Counted from the stretch's first letter, positions 14,655 to 23,977 are shown. The stretch is DNA of 64,000 nt from Candidatus Nanosynbacter sp. TM7-075 (GCF_022828255.1 NZ_JAJQJW010000001.1:62001-126000); one strand, 5' to 3'. Notes: a model not told the origin generated them from the sequence alone. A program made the numbers and translations.

Positions 14655-14996
14655 ATGACCACACACCAATTAAAATTGGCGACTGAGCCGTTTAATGCTA
14701 TTATTTCTGGCAATAAGACCATCGAGTCGCGACTATATGACGCCAAACGACAGAAAATCCAGATTGGGGATCGGATTATTTTTACAAATAGAGATAATTC
14801 TAAGCAAACTGTTACCGCTGAGGTTGTTGGTTTGCTGAGATGCGCGACATTTCGTGACTTATTTTCTCACAATAATCCGCGAAAGTTCGGCGGTGATAAT
14901 GTCGAATGGTTAGAAAATCAAATTTCTGAATTTTATTCTATTGAAGACCAAAAGATTTATGGAGTGATTGGTATTGAGTTTAAGGTTTGTCAGTAA
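14655..14996 (+). CDS. ASCH-domain protein
   Basis: A 113-residue single-domain protein. The core LATEPFNAIISGNKTIESRL (from about residue 5), the IGDRIIF strand and the VTAEVVGL strand match the ASCH fold, a PUA-like RNA- or nucleoside-binding domain (E. coli YqfB of this class is an amidohydrolase of acetylcytidine). The start at 14655 is preferred because AAAGG lies about 12 bases upstream; an upstream in-frame TTG at 14601 would add hydrophobic residues that do not belong to the domain. Confidence 0.75.
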   Translation: MTTHQLKLATEPFNAIISGNKTIESRLYDAKRQKIQIGDRIIFTNRDNSKQTVTAEVVGLLRCATFRDLFSHNNPRKFGGDNVEWLENQISEFYSIEDQKIYGVIGIEFKVCQ

Positions 14997-15065
14997 GCTT
15001 GCATATTGGCGGCGTTAATATTTCCTCTTCAGAATCTTTTCTTTCTGCTAGAAAATTAGTTAGGA

Positions 15066-15965
15066 TTAATAATCCAGGATTATCGTCGTCTTTACTTGTT
15101 TTAGGATTGCATTCATGTTTGCGACGTTTATAGTTTTCACTAGGTCATTTCTGGATAGTGGCGTGGCGGTTTGTTGATAAAAATATATGGGCACTGAAAT
15201 ATAAAATGGGTCAGACGTGAAAGCTTCGGCAAGATTTCTTAGGTCGGTTGCGTGCGAGGATATGTTAAAGTTTTGTAAATATGTTTGTATAGTTTCACTT
15301 GAGCTCAGTCGAGCAAGGTCTGTATTTTTTACGGTGTAGGTTTGGCTGGTGTAATTTCCGTCATAGTACGCTATAAACTTTCCGGGGCTGGACGGGTAGG
15401 ATGAGATTTTATCGAAACAAATATCGCGCACTAGATCTAAAAGTATTGGGTATGTGCAGAAAAATGCGGCAGTCAATTCATCACTGGCGTCGGCAATTTC
15501 TATATCAATCTTAACGTCTGTAAAATCCTTCGGACTATGGCTGATTTTAAGAGGAGAAATCTTAGATTTTGGGCGTGAATTGCTGGGAGTGGTTTTTTGA
15601 CTATAGATAAAATATTTTTGACAAAGAGCGAGCTGTTCTTGTAATAATGTCACGTCTGCTATATCAATGTTGGACTGCATCTCGGCTTCTATGTGCGAGA
15701 TGGACTGTTGAATAAGAGGCTCCTCAAAAGGCGTAATATCGTTGATGATTTCTTCAAATAATGTATTAGACTCACTTGTGAACAGTGCGGACGTAAAAAA
15801 TACACTTGATTCGCTAGTCGTGCCATACAACTCTCCAGCAAAAGCTCGGTTGCCGCCAACTTTTTCCGTTTCCTTTAAGAATCGCCTAATAATCAGATGC
15901 TCAAACAAGTGACACGTGTCGTGGTCTGCTGGTAAAGAATATGCTGAATGCAAGTTGTGGATCAT
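15066..15965 (-). CDS. M16-like zinc peptidase homologue, short form
   Basis: The N-terminus carries the inverted zinc motif H-x-x-E-H as HLFEH (residues 19-23), followed by the M16-like segment GNRAFAGELYGTTSESSVFF and an acidic helix with possible distal zinc ligand (LFEEIIND). Only one M16 half (299 residues) is present, so it may act as a half-size subunit or be a lineage-specific derivative. No signal peptide is visible. A leaderless promoter (minus TATAAT, plus 15972-15977) ends six bases before the ATG and overlaps the pheT-start copy. Confidence 0.6.
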   Translation of the reverse strand: MIHNLHSAYSLPADHDTCHLFEHLIIRRFLKETEKVGGNRAFAGELYGTTSESSVFFTSALFTSESNTLFEEIINDITPFEEPLIQQSISHIEAEMQSNIDIADVTLLQEQLALCQKYFIYSQKTTPSNSRPKSKISPLKISHSPKDFTDVKIDIEIADASDELTAAFFCTYPILLDLVRDICFDKISSYPSSPGKFIAYYDGNYTSQTYTVKNTDLARLSSSETIQTYLQNFNISSHATDLRNLAEAFTSDPFYISVPIYFYQQTATPLSRNDLVKTINVANMNAILKQVKTTIILDY

Positions 15966-15970
15966 GAGTT

Positions 15971-16007
15971 TATTATATCAGTATGGAAATTAGCCTAAAT
16001 CTTATAA
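15971..16007 (+). repeat. Copy of the pheT promoter and first codons
   Basis: 33 of 37 bases match 16482-16518, which covers the pheT -10 region and first eight codons. The copy reads ATG then E-I-S-L-N-L-I and reaches a stop after 13 codons. It probably marks a past duplication or insertion event upstream of pheT. Confidence 0.8.
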
Positions 16008-16038
16008 GCTTGGTGGCGTGTTAATACGAAGAAAAGCT

Positions 16039-16314
16039 TTATTCATCATAGTCAAACAAGCTTCCAGCTCCCGCCGCTTTATATAAAGCATCTACCGCTA
16101 AGAACATATCATTCTGAAGTGCTGGTTGGTTGTCAATATTTTTATCGTAAAAATTCCGTAATGACTCCGGATAGTGTTCGTCGGGCGCATCGTACAGGAA
16201 CGTATCCTGCAGTAGTTTCTTCTGTTCGGGCGAAATATCATTAAAAAACTCTGGATGAAAATCATAAAACCATTCTAGGCGAGTCTGTAGTTCTAGATAT
16301 TTATCATAGTTCAT
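16039..16314 (-). CDS. 91-residue acidic protein, unknown
   Basis: A small acidic protein rich in Asp, Tyr and Phe (LEWFYDFHPEFFNDISPEQ), probably all helical. No family recognised. The leaderless promoter (minus TATAAT, plus 16321-16326) ends six bases before the ATG. Upstream, 16350-16480 holds an imperfect hairpin (CCTCTC ... GAGAGG near 16342-16364) but no gene I can support; no T-box signature is seen before pheT. Confidence 0.6.
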   Translation of the reverse strand: MNYDKYLELQTRLEWFYDFHPEFFNDISPEQKKLLQDTFLYDAPDEHYPESLRNFYDKNIDNQPALQNDMFLAVDALYKAAGAGSLFDYDE

Positions 16315-16493
16315 AGCTATATTATAATTCAGGAAATGACTCCTCTCCAGCTCTGAAGAGAGGGGCGTTCTTGAGGATTATCTCCCGCTTGTTCAAGGAC
16401 GGCTGTATTTTATCCTAGAACAATTTTTGCCTTGATTATTTATAGTTTTCTAAGGTCGATTACTTGTCAGTAAAATGATATAATTATATCAGT

Positions 16494-19007
16494 ATGAAAG
16501 TTAGCTTAAATCTTATAAAACAATTGATTAATTTTGAGTTGCCGCCAGTTGATGAGTTGGTGTCGCGTGTCAATCAGCAGCTTGGTGGTGTCGAGGAAGT
16601 GATTGACCTGAAAGCCAAATATGGTGGCGCGCGCATTGTGCGGGTTGTTGAGTGTGAAAAACATCCGAATGCGGATCGTTTGAGCGTGACTAAAATTGAC
16701 GATGGTGGCGTGGCGGACGTTCCAAGGGATGACAATGGTTATGTGCAAGTGGTTTGCGGTGCGCCGAATGTTCATGCTGATATGTGGGCAATTTGGTTGC
16801 CGCCAAAAATCACCGTCCCAGCAAGTTTTGATGACGCCGAGCCGTTCGTGCTGGATGCGCGACCGCTGCGTGGAATCTTAAGCCAGGGCATGCTGGCGGC
16901 GGCTGATGAGCTGGCGATTGGTACGGATCACGAGGGAATTATTGAGATCAATGAGCGTGATATTCCAGTAGGCGTTACACTTCAGGCTGGCGCGAGTTTT
17001 GCGGAAGTGTTTGGGCTGGATGATTACGTGCTGGAAATTGAGAATAAGATGTTTACACACAGGCCGGATTGTTTTGGGCAACTCGGTGTGGCGCGCGAAA
17101 TTGCTGGCATTTTTCATCAGCAGTTCAATAGTCCTGACTGGTATAATGCTATTCAAGAATTCGCAGATAGCGATAGCTTAGAGCTTGAAGTATTTAATGA
17201 AGCTAATGAGCTTGCGTCCGCATTCTCTGTGGTTGCTATAAAAAATGTAGATATTCATCCAAGTCCGTTGTGGCTACAGTGTCAATTAGTCGCAATGGGC
17301 GGCAAGCCTATCAATAACATCGTTGACGCGACAAACTACGTGATGTTTATGACGGCGCAGCCGACTCACGCTTATGATTACGACAAGTTGCGCGGGCATA
17401 AACTTGGCGTGCGAATGGCGCACGATGGTGAGAAAGTCGGTTTGCTTAATGGCAAGGAATATGAATTGACGTCTGACGATATTGTCATTGCTGATAGCGA
17501 AGGTGTGATTGGGCTAGCTGGAATTATGGGCGGAGTTGATACGGAAGTTTCGGCTGAAACGAAGAACATTGTCCTTGAATGTGCCAATTTCGATATGTAC
17601 GCGCTACGTCGCACAGCTATGCGTCACGGAATTTTTACAGATGCGCTGACCCGTTTCAATAAGGGACAGTCGCCAGCACAAATTGACCCTGTCTTAAAAT
17701 GGTTAATTGGTATGGTTGGTGGTGAGCAAGCTAGTCCTATGCTATTTAAGAATCATTCTTCATTGCGACAAGTGTTGGTCGATGGTAAGCACTGGCACGG
17801 TGGATTGTTGATTCCTAAAAGGTTTGTCGAAGAACGTCTAGGTGTTGACTTTGCCGAAAATGAGATTGAAGCACTACTAAAGAATGTTGAATTTATCGTT
17901 GACGATGGTAATAAATATGGCGAAGCTGGCGTGATGGTTTACAGTCCATTTTGGCGAACAGATATTGAGCTTCCTGAAGATATTGTTGAGGAAGTTGGGC
18001 GATTATATGGCTTTGACAGATTGCCGCGTCATTTGCCAGAGCGAAGCATCAAGCCTGCTTTGAAGAATGAGCGTCGTGAATTGAAACAGAGAATTCGTCA
18101 AAGTTTGTCGCGAGCTGGAGCGAACGAAGTTTTGACGTATAGTTTCGTTCATGAGCGCGTTTTGAAAAATTCTGACCAAGATCCGAGCCGTGCGTATCGC
18201 TTGAGTAATGCGCTTAGCCCAGACTTGCAATATTACCGAATTAGCATTTTGCCGAGTTTGCTGGATAAAGTTCACGCCAATGTAAAATCTGGGCATGACG
18301 AATTTATGCTGTTTGAAATTGGCAAAATTCACGATAAGAAATTAGGACTTAATAATGAGAATTTGCCTATTGAAAAGACTTTCATTGACGGAGTTTATGC
18401 GAATAAAAAACCTCAAGTTGGCGCGCCGTTTTACAAGGTGAGGAAAATTGCTGAAAGGTTGATGAAAGATTTGAGCATTGAGGTTGATTTTGTGAAGATT
18501 GCGGAATCTGACGGCGGTATCCCAGCGCCATTTGATGCGAAACGCAGTGCTTGGATTATGGCGAAGAATGGCGACAATTTGGGGATTGTTGGCGAGCTGG
18601 TTCAGTCTGCCCGACGCAACTTCAAATTGCCAGATTATACGGCAGCGTTTTCTATTGATATTGAAAAATTGCAGGAAAATCTGAGTAAAAATCAGGGTTA
18701 TAATTACCAGCCGTTAAGTCGTTTTCCGTCGACTGCCAGAGATATTTCATTGAAAATGGATTCAGATGTTGATTACGCGAAGGTTTATACTTGCGCTGAA
18801 GAAGTTGCGAAAAAACACGGTGAGTTACAAATTAGCATAACGCCGATTGCGATATATCAGCCAAAAAATGACGATTCGACAAAAACTGTAACTTTGAATG
18901 TAAAGTTTACGAGCGCCGGGCGGACGCTGGAAGATAAAGACATTGCGCCGATTATTGAGGAAATTGCCGCGATGGCTGCGGAAGAATTTGACGCCGCTCA
19001 GGTTTAA
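16494..19007 (+). CDS. pheT: Phenylalanyl-tRNA synthetase beta subunit
   Basis: Beta subunit of the PheRS tetramer, containing the tRNA-Phe binding and editing modules. The domains are in standard order: EMAP-like OB fold (about residues 40-155, with VVECEKHPNADRLSVTKI), B3/4 editing domain (about 205-385), B5 (about 400-475), the degenerate catalytic core, and a C-terminal FDX-ACB domain (about 745-835, with SRFPSTARDISL). The 837-residue length is normal. TATAAT (16479-16484) lies nine bases before the ATG, giving a nearly leaderless mRNA. It is separated from pheS by an 8.4-kb accessory block. Confidence 0.96.
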   Translation: MKVSLNLIKQLINFELPPVDELVSRVNQQLGGVEEVIDLKAKYGGARIVRVVECEKHPNADRLSVTKIDDGGVADVPRDDNGYVQVVCGAPNVHADMWAIWLPPKITVPASFDDAEPFVLDARPLRGILSQGMLAAADELAIGTDHEGIIEINERDIPVGVTLQAGASFAEVFGLDDYVLEIENKMFTHRPDCFGQLGVAREIAGIFHQQFNSPDWYNAIQEFADSDSLELEVFNEANELASAFSVVAIKNVDIHPSPLWLQCQLVAMGGKPINNIVDATNYVMFMTAQPTHAYDYDKLRGHKLGVRMAHDGEKVGLLNGKEYELTSDDIVIADSEGVIGLAGIMGGVDTEVSAETKNIVLECANFDMYALRRTAMRHGIFTDALTRFNKGQSPAQIDPVLKWLIGMVGGEQASPMLFKNHSSLRQVLVDGKHWHGGLLIPKRFVEERLGVDFAENEIEALLKNVEFIVDDGNKYGEAGVMVYSPFWRTDIELPEDIVEEVGRLYGFDRLPRHLPERSIKPALKNERRELKQRIRQSLSRAGANEVLTYSFVHERVLKNSDQDPSRAYRLSNALSPDLQYYRISILPSLLDKVHANVKSGHDEFMLFEIGKIHDKKLGLNNENLPIEKTFIDGVYANKKPQVGAPFYKVRKIAERLMKDLSIEVDFVKIAESDGGIPAPFDAKRSAWIMAKNGDNLGIVGELVQSARRNFKLPDYTAAFSIDIEKLQENLSKNQGYNYQPLSRFPSTARDISLKMDSDVDYAKVYTCAEEVAKKHGELQISITPIAIYQPKNDDSTKTVTLNVKFTSAGRTLEDKDIAPIIEEIAAMAAEEFDAAQV

Positions 19008-19065
19008 CGTGATTTGTTGCGCTTGATAAAAATTGCTATAATTGAAAGGTAAATAAAGGAGGAAT

Positions 19066-19743
19066 ATGGCAACTACAAAAGGCCAGAGAATAGGTATTTG
19101 GGTTATTGCCGGCATGATGTTTTTGGGGACCGTTGGCGGATTTGTCGCTATGATGGTGGCGCCTGGAAATGAAGCCAAAGATCAAGCCGCGTTTAAGAAG
19201 GCTCAGGATGAATACACCAAGGCTACTGACGAGCGAAAAAAGAAAGTAGAGGCTCAGGCTAATGAATTGAGCCAAAAATATTACGGCAAGTTTTCTGAGT
19301 TTAGCTCGCGAGTTGGCGCGTTTGAAGCTGGTGATGTGAAAGAGCTTGTTAAGGAAGATTTGGTTGAGGGCGAAGGCGCTGAGGTTAAGGACGACACCAA
19401 GTTGGCTGTTTATTACATTGGCTGGAACGCTAAGGGTGAGATTTTCGATCAATCAATTGCTGACGGCAAGTTGAAAGCTCCGCTCAATATGGACGGCCCG
19501 GCAAATACCGCGGTTATTCAGGGCTGGAAAGAGGGTTTGATTGGTATGAAAATTGGCGGCGTGCGCGAACTAACAATCCCAGCCAACAAGGCTTATGGCG
19601 ACAAGGCTCAGGGTGATAAAATTCCTGCAAATTCTCCACTTAAGTTCGTGGTGATGGCTATTGAAAAGCCAGCCGATATTCCAGAGCCAGAGATGCCAGA
19701 AGTGATGAAGCAATATTATCGATCGCGAGGTTTCAATGTCTAA
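19066..19743 (+). CDS. Membrane-anchored FKBP-type peptidyl-prolyl isomerase
   Basis: An N-terminal membrane helix (about residues 10-32), a Lys/Glu-rich coiled linker (40-85), and a C-terminal FKBP domain (about 115-210) with KLAVYYIGWNAKGEIFDQS, VIQGWKEGLIGMKIGGVREL and IPANKAYG strands. It probably assists folding of exported or surface proteins. TTGTTG-17-TATAAT (19014-19042) and AAAGGAGG (19056-19063) give a conventional leader. The last codons overlap trxB by 8 bases, indicating one operon with trxB and ppa. Confidence 0.9.
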   Translation: MATTKGQRIGIWVIAGMMFLGTVGGFVAMMVAPGNEAKDQAAFKKAQDEYTKATDERKKKVEAQANELSQKYYGKFSEFSSRVGAFEAGDVKELVKEDLVEGEGAEVKDDTKLAVYYIGWNAKGEIFDQSIADGKLKAPLNMDGPANTAVIQGWKEGLIGMKIGGVRELTIPANKAYGDKAQGDKIPANSPLKFVVMAIEKPADIPEPEMPEVMKQYYRSRGFNV

Positions 19744-20668
19744 AGATGTTGTTATTGTTGGCGCTGGTCCAAGCGCGTTAACGGCGGCAATTTACTTGTC
19801 GCGCGAAGATGTCGACACGACGCTATATGAGCGTGGCGTGGTCGGCGGAATGGCGGCGATTACTGATCAAATTGACAATTATCCTGGATTTGCTGAGGGC
19901 GTTACGGGAATGAAATTGGCGTCTGAATTGCAACAACAAGCGGAGCGATTTGGTGCGAAGATTGAGTATGGCGACGTGACAGAATTGAAGCAAGTTGATG
20001 GCGAATTGGAGCTGACAATTGACGGTCAATCTGTCCGCGCGAAGTCAGTTTTACTAGCGACTGGCTCGAATTACCGCAAATTAGGTGTTCCGGGCGAAGA
20101 TGAATTATATGGTCGAGGCGTGCATTACTGTGCGACTTGCGACGGTGCGTTTTATCGTGATAAAAATCTAATCGTTGTCGGTGGCGGAAACTCAGCGGTG
20201 CAAGAGGCGATATTTTTGACGCGATACGCTAGCCACATTGATCTGCTAGTTCGCAGTAAGTTGCGCGCCAGTGACATCTTGCAAAAAGATTTGCAGAAGT
20301 ATGTCGATGATGGAAAAATTACCGTTCACATCGGTGCAACGACTGATGAAATTATTGTCAAGGACGATAAGTTTTACGGCGTTAAATCGACCCAAAACGG
20401 CGAGCAGAAAGAATTTACCGCTGACGGATTGTTTGTGTTTATTGGGCTAATTCCGAACACGCAATTCCTGACAAACTCGGACGTTGAGCTGGATTTGGGC
20501 GGACACATCATTACTGACGAACATCTGCACACTAATATTCCTGGCGTTTTTGCTTCTGGCGATGTACGCTCGGGAGCAACTATGCAAATCGCTTCGGCGG
20601 TTGGTGAAGGTGCGGTGGCAGCGGTGCAGATTCGTGAATATTTACAAGAAAAAGCCAGAGAGGAGTAA
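19736..20668 (+). CDS. trxB: Thioredoxin reductase
   Basis: FAD-dependent reductase that passes electrons from NADPH to thioredoxin. An N-terminal FAD-binding GAGPSALTAAIYLSR lies at about residue 9, the redox pair CATC at 132-135, the NADPH-binding VVGGGNSAVQEAIFL at about 152 and the closing FASGDVR at about 275. The 310 residues match the low-molecular-weight class. It is the middle gene of an FKBP-trxB-ppa operon. No thioredoxin gene is found in the window. Confidence 0.95.
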   Translation: MSKDVVIVGAGPSALTAAIYLSREDVDTTLYERGVVGGMAAITDQIDNYPGFAEGVTGMKLASELQQQAERFGAKIEYGDVTELKQVDGELELTIDGQSVRAKSVLLATGSNYRKLGVPGEDELYGRGVHYCATCDGAFYRDKNLIVVGGGNSAVQEAIFLTRYASHIDLLVRSKLRASDILQKDLQKYVDDGKITVHIGATTDEIIVKDDKFYGVKSTQNGEQKEFTADGLFVFIGLIPNTQFLTNSDVELDLGGHIITDEHLHTNIPGVFASGDVRSGATMQIASAVGEGAVAAVQIREYLQEKAREE

Positions 20669-20672
20669 AAAG

Positions 20673-21203
20673 ATGGCAGATTTTAATCAAATTTTAACAC
20701 CTGGTGATGTCGAAAATGGCGTCGTAAATGTAGTTGTTGAGATTCCACAGGGATCAAGTCATAAAATTGAGTGGAATCGTGAGCTTGCAGTGATGCAGTT
20801 GGACCGTGTTGAGCCAGCTATTTTTGCAAAGCCAACAAACTACGGTTTCATTCCGCAGACTTTGGATGAAGACGGCGACGAATTGGACGCGCTAATTATC
20901 ACCGACGAGCCGCTGACGACCGGTATTTTTATGGAAGCAAAGGTTATCGGCGTGCTGGAATTTGTTGACGATAATGAAGTTGACGATAAGGTTATTGTTG
21001 TGCCAGCCGACGACCGAAACATTGGCAACGCAATCAACTCACTAGAAGATCTACCTTCACAATTGTTGAAGCAAATTGAACACCACTTCAATCACTACAA
21101 GGATTTGAAGAAGCCTGGTTCAACTGTAGTTAAGGGCTTTGGCGACGTAGAAAGAGCAAAGCAAATTATCCGCGAGTCAATTACTCGTTGGAACGAAAAA
21201 TAA
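20673..21203 (+). CDS. ppa: Inorganic pyrophosphatase, family I
   Basis: Cytoplasmic Mg-dependent hydrolase of pyrophosphate. The family I signature DEDGDELDALII is at residues 65-76, with further acidic metal ligands in VPADDRN (about 114). Residue KIEW near 31 matches the conserved KYE-type strand. The start at 20673 follows AGGAG by 7 bases and lies four bases after the trxB stop. A longer frame beginning at 20484 is only the trxB sequence read out of frame. Length 176 is typical. Confidence 0.95.
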   Translation: MADFNQILTPGDVENGVVNVVVEIPQGSSHKIEWNRELAVMQLDRVEPAIFAKPTNYGFIPQTLDEDGDELDALIITDEPLTTGIFMEAKVIGVLEFVDDNEVDDKVIVVPADDRNIGNAINSLEDLPSQLLKQIEHHFNHYKDLKKPGSTVVKGFGDVERAKQIIRESITRWNEK

Positions 21204-21245
21204 ATCACGTTTGATTATTGATTAAAACCGAGAGACTGGCGAGCG

Positions 21246-22763
21246 TTACTTGTGTCGGAATAACGAGGAAACGCCGCCAGTTAATTGTTGTAAGATGCCG
21301 TTTGAGCGGGATAATTGTAGGCGTAGTTTATCTTTGGCGTGCGGTGTAATTATGACGTCTCGCCAATCTGGTTTTGGACGAGCGGATTTGCTTGTTAAAA
21401 CTTCAATTGTATCGCCGTGCTGTAATTTGTAATTGAACGGCTTCATTACGCCATTGATCTTAAATCCACTTGCGCGCGCCGCGATATCGGAGTGAATTCG
21501 GTAGGCATAATCCAAGGGGAATGCCCCGCGAGGCAAATCGTAAATGTCGCCCTTTGGTGAGTACACAAAAATCCTATCAGAAAATAGCTTCATTCGGAAT
21601 TTGTTAGAGTCGAATCGCTTTCCTTCGCTAATTAAGGCAGCAGCCTCCTGAAGTTCGCGAATCCACGATAAATCGGCTGGCATAGTTCCGATTTTTCCTT
21701 TTTTATAGGCGTCGGTCAATTTTTGCTCATTGTAATGGAAACTAGCCGCTAATCCACGCTCGGCGTATTCGTGCATTTCTTTGGTTCGAATCTGGAACTC
21801 GACAATTTGTCCGCTCGGAGTTTGTACGGTTGTGTGCAGACTTTGATATCCATTTGGCTTTGGATTGGCAACGTAATCCTTAATCCTCTCGTACATCGGC
21901 TGATACATATCGTGCAAAATCCCCAGAACCAAATATCCAGTCGATAAATCGTCGACAATTATTCTTAGGGCAATCAAATCATAAATCTTATCAATATCGC
22001 CAACTTTGTCCAATTTCTTAAACAAGCTATAAACGCTCTTAACGCGTCCGTCCATCTGAAAAACTAGCTTTTCCGCCTTCAGACGTGCTTCAACTTCACG
22101 GCGAACGTGATCCAGCTTTCGTTGCGATTTTTTCAGCCGACTGTCCATCAAATTTTTGGTTTCCTGAAAAGCTTTCGGCATCAAATATCTAAAACTCAGC
22201 TCTTCCAACTGAACGCGAACTCGCCCCATATTTAAGCGGTCGGCCAGCGGTGCAAAAACTTCAATCGTTTCTCTGGCAATTTTTTTCTGCTTTTCTGGCG
22301 TCATAAATTGTAGCGTTCGCATGTTGTGCAGGCGGTCGGCTAGCTTGATAATTATCACGCGCACATCTTCGCCCACGGCAATCATCAACTTGGTCAAATT
22401 GTCCTTCGTGTGTGGCAAATAACTATCCAAATTTCGCATTCCAGCGCGAGCTTGCGAAACTTTAGTTACGCCATCCACCAGAAACGCCACATCGCGTCCA
22501 AACAAACTTTCCAAATCGTCTAAAGTTGCGTCGGTATCTTCAACGGTATCATGCAGAACTCCCGCTACGACTGTATCAATATCCATACCCCATTCAATTA
22601 GAATTCCCGCCACCGCCAATGGGTGATTAATATACGGTTCGCCACTTTTGCGCTTTTGTCCAGCGTGCTTTTCCGTGGCGTAATCGATTGCGCTCGCTAA
22701 AACCAATACTGGCACTTCGTCGTATTTTTGTTCAGCGATTGATAATAACTCTTCGCGCGTCAT
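21246..22763 (-). CDS. (p)ppGpp synthetase/hydrolase (Rsh) lacking the ACT domain
   Basis: Bifunctional stringent-response enzyme. The HD hydrolase domain is intact (H33, H47, HDTVEDT from 71), as is the synthetase domain (about 230-350, with GRVKSVYSLFKKL and YQSLHTTV). A TGS domain follows at about 390-450. The protein stops at about 505 residues, without the helical, zinc-finger and ACT regulatory regions of classical RelA/SpoT (700 or more). The start at 22763 is chosen because minus-strand TATAAT (plus 22770-22775) ends six bases upstream; the in-frame extension to 22985 would run through the gapA promoter and start. Confidence 0.93.
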   Translation of the reverse strand: MTREELLSIAEQKYDEVPVLVLASAIDYATEKHAGQKRKSGEPYINHPLAVAGILIEWGMDIDTVVAGVLHDTVEDTDATLDDLESLFGRDVAFLVDGVTKVSQARAGMRNLDSYLPHTKDNLTKLMIAVGEDVRVIIIKLADRLHNMRTLQFMTPEKQKKIARETIEVFAPLADRLNMGRVRVQLEELSFRYLMPKAFQETKNLMDSRLKKSQRKLDHVRREVEARLKAEKLVFQMDGRVKSVYSLFKKLDKVGDIDKIYDLIALRIIVDDLSTGYLVLGILHDMYQPMYERIKDYVANPKPNGYQSLHTTVQTPSGQIVEFQIRTKEMHEYAERGLAASFHYNEQKLTDAYKKGKIGTMPADLSWIRELQEAAALISEGKRFDSNKFRMKLFSDRIFVYSPKGDIYDLPRGAFPLDYAYRIHSDIAARASGFKINGVMKPFNYKLQHGDTIEVLTSKSARPKPDWRDVIITPHAKDKLRLQLSRSNGILQQLTGGVSSLFRHK

Positions 22764-22833
22764 GTTTATATTATACAACTTTGTAGTATAATTAAGAAAA
22801 GCTAAAGCGAAAATATCTAACAGGGAGGGCGAT

Positions 22834-23856
22834 ATGGCTGTAACGAGAATAGCAATTAACGGCTTCGGGCGAATCGGACGCAATGCGTTTAAGATTGCGA
22901 ACGAGCGAAGCGACTTGGAAATTGTTGCGATCAATGATTTGACTGACACAAAAACTTTGGCATATTTGTTGAAGCATGATAGCAATTACGGTGAGTACGG
23001 ACGTCAAGTTGATTTTACGGAAAACGAACTGATTATTGAGGGAAAGTCGGTTAAGGTGCTGGCTGAGAAAGATCCAGAAAATCTGCCGTGGCGAGATTTG
23101 GGAATTGATGTGGTGATTGAATCGACAGGATTTTTCACTGATAAAGACGGCGCGGGCAAGCACTTAACGGCTGGTGCAAAACGTGTAGTTATCAGTGGTC
23201 CGACGAAGTCTGAGGGAGTCGATACGATTGTTTTGGGAACTAATGATGACAAGGTAAAAAACGCGACGCCAATTGTTTCTAATGCTAGCTGCACGACCAA
23301 TTCTTTGGGTGCGGTTATGGCGATTTTGGACGCGGAGTTTGGCGTTGAAAAGTCAATGTTAACGACGGTGCATAGTTATACAGCTAGCCAAAAGCTTCAG
23401 GATGCGCCGTCCAAGGATCTTAGAGAAGGTCGCAACGCTGCCGAAAATATTGTTCCGACTACGACTGGCGCCGCAATTGCTGTGACTAAAACCTTACCAC
23501 AACTAACTGGAAAATTTGATGGGCTTAGCGTGCGTGTACCAACTCCAGTGGTGTCGCTTAGCGACGTGACGGCGCTTCTCAGGAAAGACGTAACTGTCGA
23601 GCAGGTAAATGACGCGTTCAAAAAAGCCGCCCAGAGTAATTTCTATCAAGGCATTTTGGGTGTTTCTGAGGAACCTTTGGTGAGCTGCGACTTCATTGGC
23701 AATTCATATTCTGGAATTGTCGATCTTCCGTTGACGAAGGTAGTTGGCGGTAATTTAATCAAGGTTATGGTCTGGTATGACAATGAATGGGGCTATTCGA
23801 ACCGGCTGGTTGAACTGGTGGCGGATGTGGCGTATTATCTGAAAAAGAGTGAATAA
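22834..23856 (+). CDS. gapA: Glyceraldehyde-3-phosphate dehydrogenase
   Basis: Glycolytic enzyme of the type I GAPDH family. An N-terminal Rossmann motif INGFGRIGRNAFK lies at about residue 8, and the catalytic ASCTTNSLG has its Cys at about 153. The C-terminal WYDNEWGYSNR is also conserved. The 340 residues are normal. TATAAT (22787-22792) and GGGAGGGCGAT before the ATG give a leader of about 35 bases. It is divergent from rsh: the gapA -35 region overlaps the rsh -10 box, so the two promoters probably compete. Confidence 0.97.
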   Translation: MAVTRIAINGFGRIGRNAFKIANERSDLEIVAINDLTDTKTLAYLLKHDSNYGEYGRQVDFTENELIIEGKSVKVLAEKDPENLPWRDLGIDVVIESTGFFTDKDGAGKHLTAGAKRVVISGPTKSEGVDTIVLGTNDDKVKNATPIVSNASCTTNSLGAVMAILDAEFGVEKSMLTTVHSYTASQKLQDAPSKDLREGRNAAENIVPTTTGAAIAVTKTLPQLTGKFDGLSVRVPTPVVSLSDVTALLRKDVTVEQVNDAFKKAAQSNFYQGILGVSEEPLVSCDFIGNSYSGIVDLPLTKVVGGNLIKVMVWYDNEWGYSNRLVELVADVAYYLKKSE

Positions 23857-23880
23857 GGACATCTCCCAAAAAGGAAATAA

Positions 23881-23925
23881 CCCCGCACCGTGATAGTGCG
23901 GGGACGCCGGTATTTCCGGCGGTTT
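23881..23925. terminator. Paired hairpins ending gapA and cassette B
   Basis: CCCCGCAC/GTGCGGGG (23881-23903) and CGCCGG/CCGGCG plus TTTT (23905-23925) lie side by side. The second serves gapA; on the minus strand the first is followed by TTATTTCCTTTTT and serves cassette B. GGAAATA (23873-23879) and TATTTCC (23911-23917) can also pair, competing with the second hairpin. Confidence 0.8.
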
Positions 23926-23977
23926 TACAGAATATTTATCTTAGTGCGCCTTCTGCTGGCGCGTAGCATCTCAGTCC

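Noticed and set aside
16315-16493. T-box riboswitch upstream of pheT
   Set aside because: No T-box sequence or specifier hairpin was found, and the -10 box lies nine bases from the start codon.
22764-22985. 74-codon N-terminal extension of rsh
   Set aside because: It would cross the gapA promoter and start, and the -10 box fits a start at 22763.
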